Assembly (NCBI GenBank): GCA_036971715.1
Contig: JAVHJL010000005.1
Coordinates: forward strand, 682,001 to 746,000
Reading direction: 5' to 3'
From: Arthrobotrys musiformis
Taxonomy: Eukaryota > Ascomycota > Orbiliomycetes > Orbiliales > Orbiliaceae
DNA: 64,000 nucleotides
Below the pieces are notes generated by a model. The model was not told the origin of the DNA, did no database searches, and saw only the letters and a list, made by a program, of their open reading frames with translations. Both the position numbers and the translations under genes were made by a program. Below are positions 11,401 to 24,065 of the stretch, one piece after another. Numbering within the stretch: position 1 is the first letter of the stretch; each line of letters begins with the position of its first letter.

Positions 11401-13817
11401 AGAGTAGAGACGGATTGTGGGCTGTTGAGGTTTGATGTGTCCAGATATGAGTTCGAGAAGGGGTTCCGCCAGCTCATTCAAGACTGGGCTATGGAATGCA
11501 ACATCCGTCTTAACCCTGCGGGCTTGAATGTTCTTACTCTTGAGGGACTGCTCGAGATCATTGATAGCTTCGGTGCTTCCGGAAAGGACGCAGGTATTTG
11601 GCGAGGAGTGAATAGCGACTGCAACGGAACCACTCTGGCCTTGCTGTTCGAGCTCTTTAACGGCCTCTTCAGGTGACAGATCAACGAGAATCATGGCCCC
11701 CCTTCCTGCCACAAGACGATACAACTTGGCTCGCTGCGACACAATGAAGGCTCCCTCTTGGATAGTCAAGCATCCAGCAGTTACTGATGCCGCGATCTCT
11801 CCGACGGAGTGTCCGATAACAGCAGCTGGGTTTGCACCTTTGGAACGAAGAACGGCGCTCAAGCCAACTTGCATAGCGTAGGTCAATACCTGTTGCTTGT
11901 CTGTGGTTCTGAGATCACCATTTTCGAGAGCTTCGAGAGGTGAGAAGTTCAGAATATCTCGAACAATGTTATCAATGCTGCTGACGGCGCCGTAGAAGGC
12001 CGGTTCACTTGCCAGGAGCTCCTTCCCCATGTCCGTCCAGTGGGCACCGTGGCCTGAGAAGACCCAGACTGCACCCTTCTTACCATAGTTAGAGACCTTT
12101 TCTTTGATCATCCACTGACTATCGGCGTTTTGGCTCCCTAGCTCTAGGAGTTTGACGGCCTCCTCACGATTGTCGGCGACCACAGCGCACCTATGTGGGT
12201 GGTGTGAACGGCGGTATCCTAATGTGTTTGCGATACTTTCCAAAGGCTGTTCGGTATCTCCTATCCAAGAAGCTAGTTGAGCTGCCGTTTCACGGAGCCT
12301 TTGGGACTGTGGTGCTGACCAGAAGAGAAGATAGGGTGCGATATCCACGTCCAATTCGTCTCCAACTTGGCCATCTTGACTAGGCAGAAAGGTTGGAGCG
12401 GGAGCTTGTTCGATGACAGCGTGTGCAACAGTTCCACCGTAACCGTATGAGCAGATTCCTGCCCTTTTACGGTCCTGGATCCAACTAGAGGCCTCCCGAA
12501 CCACTTCGAGAGAGTTGTTGTCCCAGTCCATTTTACGGTTTGGGGTTTCGAAGTTGGCTTGTGGGGGGAAGACACCGTTGCTGATAGCGAGGACAGCTTT
12601 GATTAAGCTCGTTGAGCCGGCGCCAGCTTCAAGATGGCCGACGTTGGGTTTGACAGAGCCAATTTTGCATGGTAGGTCCTTTGGTCGACCGACTCCGGAT
12701 CCGTATACTGATGTTATAGCAGCAACTTCACAGGGGTCACCGACAGGGGTTGAGGTAGCATGAGCTTCGACGAAGGCTACTGATAAGGGGTCCACACGAG
12801 CAACGGCGAGAGCTTTCCGGGCGACGTCTTCCTGTGCAATCTGATTTGGAGACATGATGCCATTTGTTTTCCCGTCCTGGCCAACGGCACTACCTTTGAG
12901 CACCGCTAGAATCTTGTCACCATCGATAATAGCTTCAGATAGCCTTTTGAGAACTAGGACCGAAGCACCTTCGCCACGACCGTAGCCGCTTGCAGAGTCG
13001 TCGAAGGATCTGCAACGACCCTCCGGCGTCACTGCACCAGCTTCGTCCAAGACTCTTGTCAGACCTGGGCCGATGAGTGCATTGACCCCTCCGACGATAG
13101 CTAGCTTTGACTCTCCGGCTAGAAGAGCTTGACGTCCGTGATGCACAGCAACTAGGCCAGAAGCGCATGCTGCGTCAACAGCTGTGCTAGGGCCGTGTAG
13201 GTCGAGGGTGTACGATATTCTGTTAGGAATACCACAGAAAGCGGTGCCGATACCCATCCAAGCCTCAACTCCGGGAACATCCTCAAGAAGCAAGCGAGAA
13301 TAATCATCTGAGTTCACACCCATGAAGACAGCTGTGTCGCTACCAGCCAGGCTTGTCACGGATATACCAGCGTGCTCAAGGGCTTCCCATGTGACCTCGA
13401 GAGCTATTCTCTGCTGAGGGTCCATGAGCTCTGCCTCAAGAGGGGAGATACCAAAGAAGGAGGCATCAAAGTTCTCTAACCGATCAAGGAAGTATCCTCG
13501 TGATGTGGTCTTCTTGAGAATTTCTGCGTTCCTACTGTCTCGACGGAGATAAGGCTCCCAACGCATCTCTGGGATTTCGCCCGAAGCATCTTTCTTGGAG
13601 AGGATAGCATTCCAGAATTGCTCTATGGATTGAATTCCCCCGGCCAGCCGACATGCCATACCGATAATGGCAATATCATCTTGGCTGTACTCCTATTATC
13701 AAAAACATCTTGTCAGTATGTAGTAAGGATATGAGTGATGTAATCTGGTATCTATATCAGGGGAAGGTCACTAACATGGTCCAGATCGCCTAGCGACGTC
13801 GCTGGTGTAGAAGTCAT
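8443..13817 (-). CDS. 6-methylsalicylic acid synthase-type partially reducing iterative PKS
   Basis: Exons 13776-13817 and 8443-13692 give 1763 residues, close to known fungal 6-MSA synthases. The 14-codon first exon (MTSTPATSLGDLDH) is joined in phase 0 to EYSQDDIAIIGMACRLAGG. Domain order: KS (active Cys in VDAACASG at about 190, His in EAHATST about 325 and GHLEAG about 367); AT (GHSVGE Ser about 643, malonyl-type VAFHSP); dehydratase/thioester-hydrolase-like domain (HPLHGTEIVPAA, His about 952-955, Asp about 1115); KR (TGGLGALG about 1406, SYASGN); and ACP (MGMDSVM, Ser about 1723). There is no methyltransferase, ER or C-terminal thioesterase. This architecture builds 6-methylsalicylate from one acetyl and three malonyl units with one ketoreduction. 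It heads a cluster with a 6-MSA decarboxylase and a prenyltransferase, so the product is probably consumed as m-cresol/toluquinol. It is divergently transcribed from P450-1 across a 2-kb region. Confidence 0.95.
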
Positions 13818-15776
13818 GGCGAGAAAAGAATTCAAAGAGACGGGTACGAAAACCCAAGATATGCAGGTTCAGGGAATGAATGTCTTTTGGTTTGTACAAA
13901 GCTGGTGATACGGCGTCAATCGTCTCCAACGAAATGGAACAAGTGGACTGATTTAAGTATGATTCTAAAGAGTAAAGTATAAATTTAAAAAGAAGAAGAG
14001 AAAGTTTTAGGCGAAAAAATATGGAAGGAAGCTGAATGACGAGAGAGATTCGACGGCGGGAGTTAGCGGTTAAATTGAAGGGGCCTGTCTTGAAATTAAA
14101 CTAAAGATGAAGCATATAAAGAGTTCATAAGATATAGGAAGTATAAGTAAGGAAGCTGAAGCCGGAGTGATCTGGATTCAGCTGTAGATGGGTGCAGCTG
14201 AGGCAGAAAAGTCTATCACTTAGAGGAATGTGATACAGTGAGAATGATACACCGGAACAGAATCCCTAAATTGGTTTGAGGCTCATACTTTTATAGCTTG
14301 AGATTTCGGGTCTCTCGTGCAGGGCTGCGTTCGTCCGTCATGTGGCAATGAGGAGAACCGAGTTCGTACGGATTACCTTGGCTGAATGCCTTCTGCGAAC
14401 TTCCAGTGAGATGGTATTATGCTTGCGGGTATCCCCATTGAGAAGTTTCATCTGACGCGCCATTGCATTGATGTATGCTACGGCTAGATGAATGGGGGTA
14501 CCCACTCATCCCGTATCAAAGACTAGTCGACTGGAACTCAGGAATTCTAAGAGTTTGAGAGCTGAACGCAATCGGCTACGTGCAAGCCGTTCGCCGTCTA
14601 ACCGGAGTTACGTTGTAGCCTACAAAGATAACTAATTATTCTACCAATGCCAATTTTAACTTGATGTCAAAATCTTTTTTTGACCCGGTGAATTCCATCT
14701 CAGTATTGCTGCTTATACTTCATCTTTGCTTTTCCTTTCGATCATTCCTTTGCCGTTATTTTCTTATCCGTTGCTCCCATTATTCCCTGTCATTGAGGCT
14801 TTGATGCCATGAGACAAAAAAATCTTTTGGTACACCCTAGTACCAGTTGTCCCAACATTGCAAGCGTTCACGAGGCAATTGCGATATCTGGAGAGACCTG
14901 GTGTTCGGTTATGTTGCATTTTGTCCCCGTGCAACGAGTTTCCCCCTGGCCTGGGAACAAATCCATGTCTGATCTCGGGAAACCAGCACGTGGCCCGAAC
15001 AGCCCCGGGCTCCGGGGAGAAATTCACCCCACGCCCGACGCCGTAAGCCCTCCGGCATATATGCAGGTCTCAAGAGCAAAAGCATGGATAAACATACGTC
15101 CGCCCGCCTCGTATTGTAAAACCGCCAGGATTAAAGTTTCGAGAAGTCTTATATTCCTTTTGTTAGGGCTGGGGTGCAGACCCACACTCGCAATTGTTTA
15201 TTGGGACGTCAGCTTATTCACGATAGCGGGAGGCTAATCGTCCAATTGAAGCCACAGGTGTCCTGCATATGCCTAGTAATCGACTAACGTAGCTAACGTC
15301 TTGTATCTTCAGCCGAATACAAGCGGTTGATTGAGGGAATTTTATCGGTTAGCTGTTACGTTACGTTACACAATGCATTGGCACTCTCCGTTCTCCACAT
15401 AGACCCTAGGCTCATGCACGCATGCGTAATGGGTGTTGATACTTTGGTATTAATTTAGTACCAAAATTCAAATAAAGAAAAAATAACCAAAGTTTGAAAC
15501 TCGAACCTCAGCTTAGTGAGACTATCACTTTTGCTCAATTACCGTTCCGTTTATCTGGATAGGCGGCAGGGTGAGCTCACAAGAATCGACTCTTCTAGCT
15601 ATCTTTTATGTTTCCGCTCTGCCCGAAAATTCTTTCGTATCCCTAGTCGGCGTTTTTTTAGTTATCATTAGCAAAAAAAAAAAAAGGTATTGTGCAATCC
15701 AAGAGGACATTCGTACATCATCAGTACAGCCAGACCGTATACTCCAGCTTGAAAGTCCGGAAGCACGCGCAAGAAG
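13818..15776. promoter_or_regulatory. Divergent promoter region, PKS / P450-1
   Basis: Nearly 2 kb shared by two divergent cluster genes. It holds three tandem TTACG units at 15355-15370, a GC-rich island at about 14985-15060, and a poly-A run near 15673-15685. A 142-codon frame at 14809-15237 has no family likeness. The region most likely carries the control sites of the PKS. Confidence 0.5.
15355..15370 (+). promoter_or_regulatory. Tandem TTACG motif in PKS/P450-1 promoter
   Basis: GTTACGTTACGTTACA; related GTTACGTTAC at 29351-29360 and ATAACGTAAC at 23908-23917 also lie in cluster intergenic DNA. Candidate factor-binding site, by pattern only. Confidence 0.25.
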
Positions 15777-17572
15777 ATGTTCCCTATCAACATTTCACCA
15801 GCGACTATTGTCCTCTGTGGCTCCATAGTCGGGGCGTCTATCGTCTATGTCGTCCTTGTAGTCGGACATAGACGGAAGGGATTCCCTCCAGGCCCGCCTA
15901 CTCTTCCTGTTATTGGGAACATCCATCAGCTCCCTACCACGGGTGCCCACTTCAAGTGAGTATATACGTATCTCTTTTATCTAAAAGCACAGTCAACCAA
16001 AACTAATTGTATTACTTATCCAGATTCACCGAGTGGGCCCAAAAGTATGGTGGAATATACTCCCTCAAACTTGGAACGGGTACTGCCCTTGTCATCACGG
16101 ACCGAGAGATTGTAAAGAAGTTGATGGACAAGAAGAGCTCCATCACGTCTGACAGGCCGCCATCATATGTATCTCACGACTTGATCACAAAGGGTGACCA
16201 CCTGCTTGTCATGCACTACAATGACGCCTGGAGAAGGATTCGCAAGTATATGCACCAGTTTTTCAGAGAAAGCGAGTGCGAAAAGAAACATATTGCTCTC
16301 CAAGATGCAGAGGCAACACAGATGATGTTGGAGTTCCTCGAAACACCAAACAATCACAATCTCCACACCAAACGTTTTAGCAACAGCATCATATCCACTC
16401 TTTGTAAGTATTTTTGCTTTGGTTAGCCTATTGCTTTTCGGTTTTGCTAACTTTTGGTTCCAGTATTTGGAGTTCGGACGCCAACCTACGATAGTCCTCA
16501 TGCGAAACATCTCTATGATATTATGGAACGTTGGTCTGCAGTCATGGAGCCCGGGAACACCCCACCAGTGGACATCTATCCCATCTTCAAGTATATCCCC
16601 GAGAGCTTGTTCGGGAACTGGATTTCCAGAGCATCCGGTGTCGGGCGTGATATGGAGCGATTGTACGCAAACATGATATCTCAGTTCAAACGCAGAGCTG
16701 AGGACCCTAAGATCCAGAGGGCCCATGAAAGCTTCTTTGACATTCTTCTGAGGGAGCAAGAGAAAACTCGAGAGTTTTCTGATCATGAGATTGCGTTCAT
16801 TGGAGGTGTTCAGTTGGAAGGTGGTAGTGATACCAGCGCAAGCATTTTGACCGCATTTGTCCAAGCAATGGTAAACTGGCCGGAGGTACAGAGAATTGCT
16901 CAAGAGGAAATTGATAGAGTTATTGGTGAGGACCGCAGCCCGACTTGGAATGACTTTGCGGCTCTGCCATATATCAATGCGATTATGAAAGAAACGCATC
17001 GATGGAGACCTGTCACGCCATTGAGCTTTCCCCACTGTCTGACTAAAGGTGAGCTTTCATTCCCCGTCGAACCACATTCAATCCACTGACAAAGATTATC
17101 AGATGAGTATTTGGATGGCTACTTCCTTCCAAAAGGATCCACTATTATTTTGAACGTCTGGGGAATCCAAAACGACGAAACTGTTTACCCACGCCCGGAC
17201 GAATTTGATCCTTCCCGCTTCAAGGACCACAAGCTGCTCGCACCTGAGTATGCAGTGTCAGACTGGAAATTGCGTGATCACTACAGCTTTGGTGTTGGTC
17301 GTCGAATCTGCCCGGGAATCCACCTAGCCGAAAGGAATGTTTGGCTTGGTGTTGCCAAGCTGTTGTGGGCGTTTAAATTCGAAAAGGCGACTGGCGATGA
17401 CGGCCAGCCAATCGAGATGAACGTCGACCCCAGAACCGGCTATACGGAAGGGTTTCTCCATTGTGCCTTGCCGTTTAAATGCAAGATCACCGTTCGTAGC
17501 GAGGAGCGGAGGAAGACCATCCTCAAGGAATTCGAGTTGGCTAAACAGGTTTTCAATGAGTACACTGGGTAA
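15777..17572 (+). CDS. Cytochrome P450-1, CYP619-like (m-cresol/toluquinol-type hydroxylase)
   Basis: Exons 15777-15955, 16024-16403, 16464-17048 and 17103-17572 encode 537 residues. An N-terminal membrane anchor (residues about 8-30) is followed by the Pro-rich hinge GFPPGPPTLPVIGN. I-helix EGGSDTS, K-helix KETHR (Glu363, Arg366), and the heme loop YSFGVGRRICPG (Cys451) are all intact. The sequence style resembles the CYP619 P450s of patulin and yanuthone clusters that hydroxylate m-cresol or m-hydroxybenzyl alcohol, so I infer ring hydroxylation of m-cresol after decarboxylation of 6-MSA. It faces the decarboxylase gene tail to tail. The stop codon lies inside a donor-like GGTAAGT, so a further 3' intron cannot be excluded. 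A long open frame on the opposite strand (16163-17035) is a shadow. Confidence 0.88.
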
Positions 17573-18167
17573 GTTCCATCTTTCGAATGCAAATGTGTTT
17601 TGCCGATATTGTGTATCTTGGGGTTTTGATTGGGATTTGTGTCGTTTGGGTGTTATTGTTTGAGCTTTCTATCTTAACTTGGCACGGATTTGTGCTCCGG
17701 GGTGGGGACCTTCAACTCCTCGCTGCGTGGTGTTGCTTAGATCACAGAGTACTAGTGCCAAGGAATCCTTCACAATCGCTTTCGTCAGACAGGCAAGGGT
17801 GAATTGCATCGTCTGAAGAGCTATTTGTATGTTATAACGTTATCTCCGATATCGCGTGTGTCTTTCCTTCATAAATTGAAAATTTTCTAAAACATGATAT
17901 TTCTGGGAAATTTGAATTCACCTATTGAGAAGCGGAAGGAGCAATACGGTACCCGTAGATGCGTTGATCTTGTTGTACTTTTGCAGAGGGATAGCGTGGC
18001 TACGAAGGGTTAGGCGCGATCGGAAGCGGAAATATTTCCCTAATCCTACAAATGTATCCACGATAATTTGTGTAACAGTAACAAGAGCTATTCGATCGCG
18101 GCCACGCCGAGACTCTTGAAGACTTGATTTGGTCTAATCTACTGAGCTAGCTACTCTGGCTTCATCA
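17573..18167. other. Intergenic between convergent P450-1 and decarboxylase
   Basis: 3' flanks of two convergent genes; short frames only; no feature recognised. Confidence 0.5.
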
Positions 18168-19212
18168 TTACGGGGCTTGGAACCGTGGGAACAGTGCTTC
18201 TGCATTGCCACGGTTGATTGCAATCCTCTCCTCCTCTGAAAATTCATACTTATCGAAGCTCTCTGTGAAGTACTTGATGCCCTTTGTCGGTGCGTAAGGG
18301 AAATCGCTTCCGAACAGGATATGGTCTGGCTTGGCAAACTTCAAGAGCAGTCCCAACGTAAACTCGTTGCCACTTAGTGCGAGGTCGAAGTAGAACGACC
18401 TTGCGTCTTCGATTATCTCCTCTGTGGACAGGCCGTTTGACCTCCCAAATGGTGTATGTGGCATCATTGCTGCCACGCGGAGGGCCAAATATGGGAGAGT
18501 ACCGCCCGCGTGCGACAAGATGATCTTACAATTCTTGTGTTTCCGAATTGTTCCGGAAAGGATGATGTCCATAGCTGTCCGAGTGCTCTCATGGGGATAG
18601 TCAATCATGGGCTGGGGAAGCGAGGGCGTAACTAGATCAGTATCGACGCCGTGGGTCGGGTGCACAAAGACAACAGCAGAGCGTTCGTTTAGCTCTTGCC
18701 AGATCTCTTCAAAGTCGGGGTGGCCGAGGTAGTGATTATCGGGCCCGTATCGGGTGAACAATGTTACACCATCGGCCTTGAGTTCATCGAGTGCATACCG
18801 GATTTCTGCAATGGCGGATTTCTTTTCCAAAAGAGAAGGTAAAGCTGCGAAGAACCCAAATTTTTGGGGGTTTCTATCCCTGATTGCGGCTGCGAATGTG
18901 TTCGTTTTTCTAGCCAGGTTCGCAGCTTTCAAAGGGTCTTTGTGAATGGACGGGCCCGGAGCAGTCATGGAAAAGATGGTTGTTCCAATGCCAATATTTT
19001 CCATTAGAGTCTCGCTGGACTCTAGGGTCCACGTTGGTATCGTCCATCCACTAGGGTCGCCGCCATTTGCTTCCAGAGCTGCGAAGCAAAATTTGTTAGC
19101 GAATCTTACGAAGATGGTTTATTCCGAATATGAATCACGCTACCATACCCTCAACGTAGAAGTCCGGGACAAAGTGGTGATGAACATCAACTTTCGTTGG
19201 AAATTGGGACAT
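18168..19212 (-). CDS. 6-methylsalicylic acid decarboxylase (amidohydrolase family)
   Basis: Exons 19149-19212 and 18168-19078 encode 324 residues. The short first exon ([21 protein letters not shown]) supplies the amidohydrolase metal-binding HxH (His11, His13); the second begins [12 protein letters not shown] and matches the start of known 6-MSA decarboxylases such as PatG and YanB. Further metal or active-site elements visible are [15 protein letters not shown] and the GSDFPYAP aspartate. Known members are metal-dependent enzymes that convert 6-methylsalicylate to m-cresol without oxidation. A TATATAAG element lies about 95 bp upstream. Position beside the PKS and P450-1 makes the role clear. 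All key residues seem present. Confidence 0.93.
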
Positions 19213-19304
19213 CCTGCAATGTAGTATTGATAGATAGTTAAAGATGAAGAAATATAATAATAATTGCGGGCAATGGATTGCTCGAGCGCTTGAGCAGTTG
19301 ATAA

Positions 19305-19315
19305 CTTATATATAA
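19305..19315 (-). promoter_or_regulatory. TATA-like element of the decarboxylase gene
   Basis: TTATATATAAG-type sequence on the minus strand about 95 bp upstream of the decarboxylase ATG at 19212. Confidence 0.45.
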
Positions 19316-19971
19316 CTTAGAATTTAATTTGTAGGACCTTGAGAGTGTTGAATTCGAACGTAAAATTTAGACTTTGGTATTCTAGATTCTAGGTAGATTG
19401 ATTGACCTTGCTCATTATAAATTATGAAAGGAATGCCTTCTTCAAGCTTCGACATGAAACTATAGCTAGCCGGCCTGCCCCGTAAACTTTAAGCAATTTA
19501 CTCGAATTCGGAAAATGGCGTTGCGTTGGTTTGAGCGGCAGATGCACTGATGGTTGGAAATCAGGGATGCAGAGTCACAAAGAGTAGCACTCCAACATAG
19601 CTAAATCCAGGCATGCGCGACGTAACAGGGGTAATGAATTACGAGGACACAGCTTGCACAGTGCAGCTAGCTCATGGAGAAGAAACAAACTTGTCTCGTT
19701 GCGTGATATGATGCAGAGGCTTATGCTGCTGACGACCGGGTTCAGCTTCAACCCTGCAGCTAGTACAGTGCCTTACAACATTGTCCAACCGCCCCCACCC
19801 GGGCGAAGGGTACACGGAAGCTGCGATAGTTCTTCGAATGCGTCCTAATATGGGTTCTTCAGCCTCCGCCCAATGAAAAGTAATCGGCCTCCCAGTTTGG
19901 AGGGCACGGTAGTTATAGGGCCGACATTGGGTCGTACGATAGTATTTTTTCAATTCTGCCTACGGATAGAG

Positions 19972-19980
19972 TATATATAA
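19972..19980 (+). promoter_or_regulatory. TATA-like element of P450-2
   Basis: TATATATAA about 200 bp upstream of the ATG at 20179, implying a leader of roughly 170 nt. Confidence 0.4.
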
Positions 19981-20178
19981 CTCCGTGCTACACGATATAC
20001 TGCATTGCTTTACGAGCACCTCAAAAGTTCCAAGATTACTATTTCTTGCAAACAAGAGTACTTCGACCCTTTTTCAAATCCAAGCGATAATAATAATAAT
20101 TTTGTTTGGCTATTTTATTTTTATTCTGGCAGCTGGGCGCATTGTATCAGCTTTGGATACACGGCTCTGAACTAAAAA

Positions 20179-22014
20179 ATGTTCGCTCTAAGTCTCCTCT
20201 TCCTACCTTTGGGCTATGTCGTGTATTTGATAGGACTTGCTGTCTATCGGATATGGTTTCATCCTCTCTCAAGCTTTCCTGGCCCCAAAGCAGCTGCAGT
20301 ATCTGAATAGTATGTGTGATTGTACCCTTTCAACCTTAAGAGGGTTTGCTAACTTGAACAATTTTTCCAGTTGGGAAGCATGGTGGAATATATGGCCACA
20401 CAAAGGTGGATGTCTCTTCGAGGTGGAGCGTTTGCACAAAGTCCATGGTAGATACATTTTCTCGAGCCCCTCCCGAAGTCGAGGCTGGACGCTTATAACT
20501 TTATCTCAGGTGCCGCTGTCCGTATGGGGCCAAATGAAATTCATGTCAACGACCCGCGATACTACCATGAGCTCTACCGCTTGGGTTCCAAATACTACAA
20601 AGACCCAGAGATGCATAAGGTCTTGGGTGCTCCATCCTCTACCGTTGCAGAGACGGACCCTGTTCTCCACAAAATTCGCCGTGGTGCATTGGAACAATTG
20701 TTCTCAAGGCAGAGTATTCTGAAGCTAGAACCAATGGTAATGGGCAAGGTTGAACGTTGGTCGAACAAACTTGAAGAGCACTATAAAGCTGGAAAGCCAG
20801 TTCCAATGGAGTTCGCCCTCAAGAGCTTGACTATGGGTGAGTTAAGGATCTCGTTGGGTCGTTCGGATCTATATTAACAATGGTAGATATGGTCACGACC
20901 TTTGCCTTTGGGCAAGAATTTGGAGCTGTCGAAGATCCTGAATTCATGTCCATTCCTGTGCGACTCTTTCGAAACTACTTGATGAGCCTTCACGTCATTA
21001 AGGCATTCCCATTCGTAAAGCTCCTCCAACGTCTCCCATATTTTATCGCGCGTCATGTTTCTCCATCGGTTGAAATGGGCCGTCACCTTGAAGACGTACG
21101 TATCCTGGAAGCTTTTCGTAAATACATTAACATTATAACACCGAGTTAACGGCTGATTTAATGACCATTCATGCAGTTGAGCGATGGCCACATCAATTCT
21201 TTCGTCAGCAAGTGGCAAATTGGAGACAAGCCAAATTTCCCTACGGTCATCGGGCGTCTCCTTACTCCTAACGAGGACAAAGGCTTTCAGGTGCCATCAA
21301 AACAAGGCATCAAGGACGAAGTCATCACACTTGTTTCTGCCGGCAATGATACTACTGGAATTACCTCCATGGTCGGACTTTTCCAAATCCTTAGCAATCC
21401 ACAAATCCACGACCGTCTCTTGGCTGAGTTGAAGACAATTTTGCCGAGTGTCGACTCAGTTGTCCCGTATCCGGAGCTTGAAAAGCTACCATATCTAGTG
21501 AGAAATCCCTCATAACGTTGAGCCGAGCCTCATTTGGAATTTTGATTCATCGAAGCTAACTATTCGTATGAAGACTGCTTGTATCAAGGAATCATTGCGA
21601 TATGCCTCGGCGGCCGCCTCTCGAACACCACGTTTGGTACCCCCAGGCGGTATCTACCTCCCCGATGGCCGTTTTGTTCCTGCAGGAACACGGATTGGAA
21701 TGGCTATATACCTCATTCACTATAATCCGGACTTGTTCCCAAATCCTAGAGTCTTCGATCCGGAACGCTGGCTCAAAGATCCCGCCGAAATGACGGTACA
21801 GAATAAGTTCTTGGTTCCTTTCTCCAAAGGTACTAGGGCCTGCCTCGGAATTAATCTAGCGCACATGGAACTTTATACGATCATGGCATACCTAATTAGG
21901 CGACATGACCTTAAAATTTACAACACCACCGCCAAGGACATGGAGTGGTGGGACATGGTAATTCCAGAATTCAAGGGCACGTTCAAAGCATGGACTGGTA
22001 AGAGAACCGAGTAA
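20179..22014 (+). CDS. Cytochrome P450-2 (class similar to trichodiene/benzoate-type fungal P450s)
   Basis: Six exons: 20179-20309, 20371-20447, 20510-20836, 20887-21095, 21177-21497 and 21574-22014, giving 501 residues. An N-terminal membrane segment is followed by [15 protein letters not shown], then [12 protein letters not shown], typical of fungal secondary-metabolism P450s. I-helix SAGNDTTG, K-helix KESLR (Glu361, Arg364), FDPERW, and heme loop [10 protein letters not shown] (Cys445) are intact. All intron phases close cleanly. It is divergent from the decarboxylase gene, with its own TATA-like element at 19972-19980. The substrate cannot be read from sequence; within the cluster, oxidation of the prenyl side chain or of the quinol ring/methyl is expected. 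It is clearly a different P450 family from P450-1 and P450-3. Confidence 0.88.
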
Positions 22015-24065
22015 GGGACTAAATGCGATTCCAAATTTGCTATCGGCTTTGTGCAAGGGTACCCTCAGTTTGTAGATTAGGAGCTAGCTCTAGGAATAGA
22101 AAAATCTCAAGAATGACACTTCACTAGCACTGAGCCGTTCGTCAAACGTAAACGATAAACTACCCAATGAACTTGTGACAATTAGAAAAGGCAGTTTAAG
22201 TGCCGGATGCGGCCCTTGCACTACGTTCAACCAACCCTTGAGCTAGCTAGTTGGCCATAGCCTGTGCGTGGAGAACACCTTGAGGGTATCCCATGATAGC
22301 CCCATACTGCAATACCCCTTATTCTATTTTCTCCGTGGTAGCCTACTTCGAAGTTTGCGGTTCGAGTGGAGACGAGCAAGTTCCACTTAGACAGAATCAT
22401 TCGCCGCAATCATAAACACAATCACCAACTTCACCCACCAATGAATTAATGATAGCCTCATACTCCCATGTAGTTGACTAGCCGCTGTCACAAATGGGGA
22501 GATGACTGCAAGGCGAGAATTATTCTTCCGATATCACAGCCCCACCGATATTCCGGCCGGAATCGTCTTTCGAATTCGCACGGAGCTACGGTAGATGACA
22601 AGATATGTAGGATCTGGTTTCAATAAAGCAAGAAAAAAAAAAGTAATTACTATCGACCGTTGTCGGAATTCACATGTCTCTTGCAGACATGCGAAACGTA
22701 AAGATGGCAATGGCGCAATATTACCTCAACTAATTAAATATAATGTGGAAAACCATCTAATCCCCGATATCAGGCACAAGGTATCCGCAAAAGCAATTTG
22801 TGTGCGCCTATGAGACCGTTCCGGCGCAATATGAGGCTGTTATCTTGAGTTTCCCCGGTTATTTGTAGGGGGGTTATGGGTCGTCTCGAGTTATGGGTCG
22901 TTCGTGGATACCAAGACAAGGGTAAGGTTCCCCGTGCCCCAGGGCTTACGGGCTCGGGCAGCCAACAAGTGGACCCGTCTCGGCTAAACTATGGTGTGAT
23001 GTTGAATTTAAGTAAATCTGGTGGGTGTCGATTATTCACCAAGTGGGGGCCTCGTACCGATCCGCAAGCCACCAAATGTCTTAGTTCTCGACGGGGAAAT
23101 TCTTATCCACCTTGCCTTGGCCGCCTCCGACCCGACAGTGCATAGGGTGTTTGCGCTGCAGGGCTGCCTTGGCAAATCAGCGCATCGAAGCCGGCGCGTG
23201 AGTACGTAAGATACTAAGCACTAACTATTCCTTTTAGTAGGCTTCGAATCGAGGCTCTTGAATACTTCCAAAAAATACCGGCCCGATAGACCGTACACAC
23301 AAACGAGCATGCACCAATTTTAAAGTTTACCGGCAACTACCGTGATGTGCGAGAGTAAAAACATACACTGGCCATGCTGATCATACGTATACGGTAGCAG
23401 CACCAATTTTGCAAAGTAACGAGCAAATGAGCCGCGTAATCTATATCTGGCTTGTGCTGGATACCTAATGCTATTCGAGAATATTTTATGGTAGTATTGT
23501 TTGTTTGAGCCGTCCCTCTTGCGTACTAGACACTGGATGATAACGGGGGCACTTCCTAGCTGTCCAGCTCACTAATTGTTTTGTAGGCGTTCGAATTCCA
23601 ACAGCCAAAGGATCTCTCGATATGCATTTGAGCAAAAATAGGGAAAATGAAGATAAGGTCACGAAGCGGAATAAATTTCCGACACGCTACTCTGTATTAA
23701 GGACTGTGCGATATTTGTCATATATCCTTTGAGCCGCAAATTCGATCTTTAAGTCGCTCAAGGCTTAGATCTAACGTTATCCAACATCCTCCAACTATAA
23801 TGATATCATGGGTCCATACATGTATCTCCAATTCTTAGCGCCGTTAAAGGATAAAGCCGAATCGATTTCGGGATAGAAATTGCATTTAAGACCCTTTCGT
23901 GCGACTATAACGTAACTAGCAAGGTATATAATTATACATTTTGTATACAGGTCAGGATAATTATTACAATGTTACAAGGAGAATACTGGTCTCTGCTTGC
24001 ATTCAATTAAACTCAAGTCCAAAAAGTCCCCTTTAGATACGACTATTTTTGGGAAGGGATCTAGG
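22015..24065. other. Intergenic between convergent P450-2 and FAD oxidase
   Basis: Two kilobases, unusually long for a convergent pair. Most is AT-rich; a GC-richer island at about 22860-23200 has 60-90-codon frames without any known product and might be a decayed gene or repeat. A TTACGTTAC-like ATAACGTAAC lies at 23908. No intact gene. Confidence 0.45.

Larger units (their letters stand above)
19213..20178. promoter_or_regulatory. Divergent promoter region, decarboxylase / P450-2
   Basis: About 970 bp between two divergent cluster genes, with a TATA-like element near each end (see separate entries). No coding region recognised inside it. Confidence 0.55.

Noticed and set aside
14809..15237. 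142-codon frame between PKS and P450-1
   Set aside because: No family features, no splice context, odd composition; falls in a divergent promoter.
15485..15560. tRNA-like or SINE-like piece on the minus strand
   Set aside because: A T-arm-like GGTTCGAGT with pairing flanks and a small hairpin is present, but no acceptor stem or D-arm can be completed, so it is not a tRNA gene.
16163..17035. 290-codon open frame on the minus strand
   Set aside because: It lies antisense to P450-1 exons and introns; the + strand encodes a full P450 with correct splice phases, and the antisense product resembles nothing.
22876..23209. Possible decayed gene in the GC-richer island
   Set aside because: Frames are short and overlapping, with no protein family visible; cannot be called a pseudogene from sequence alone.
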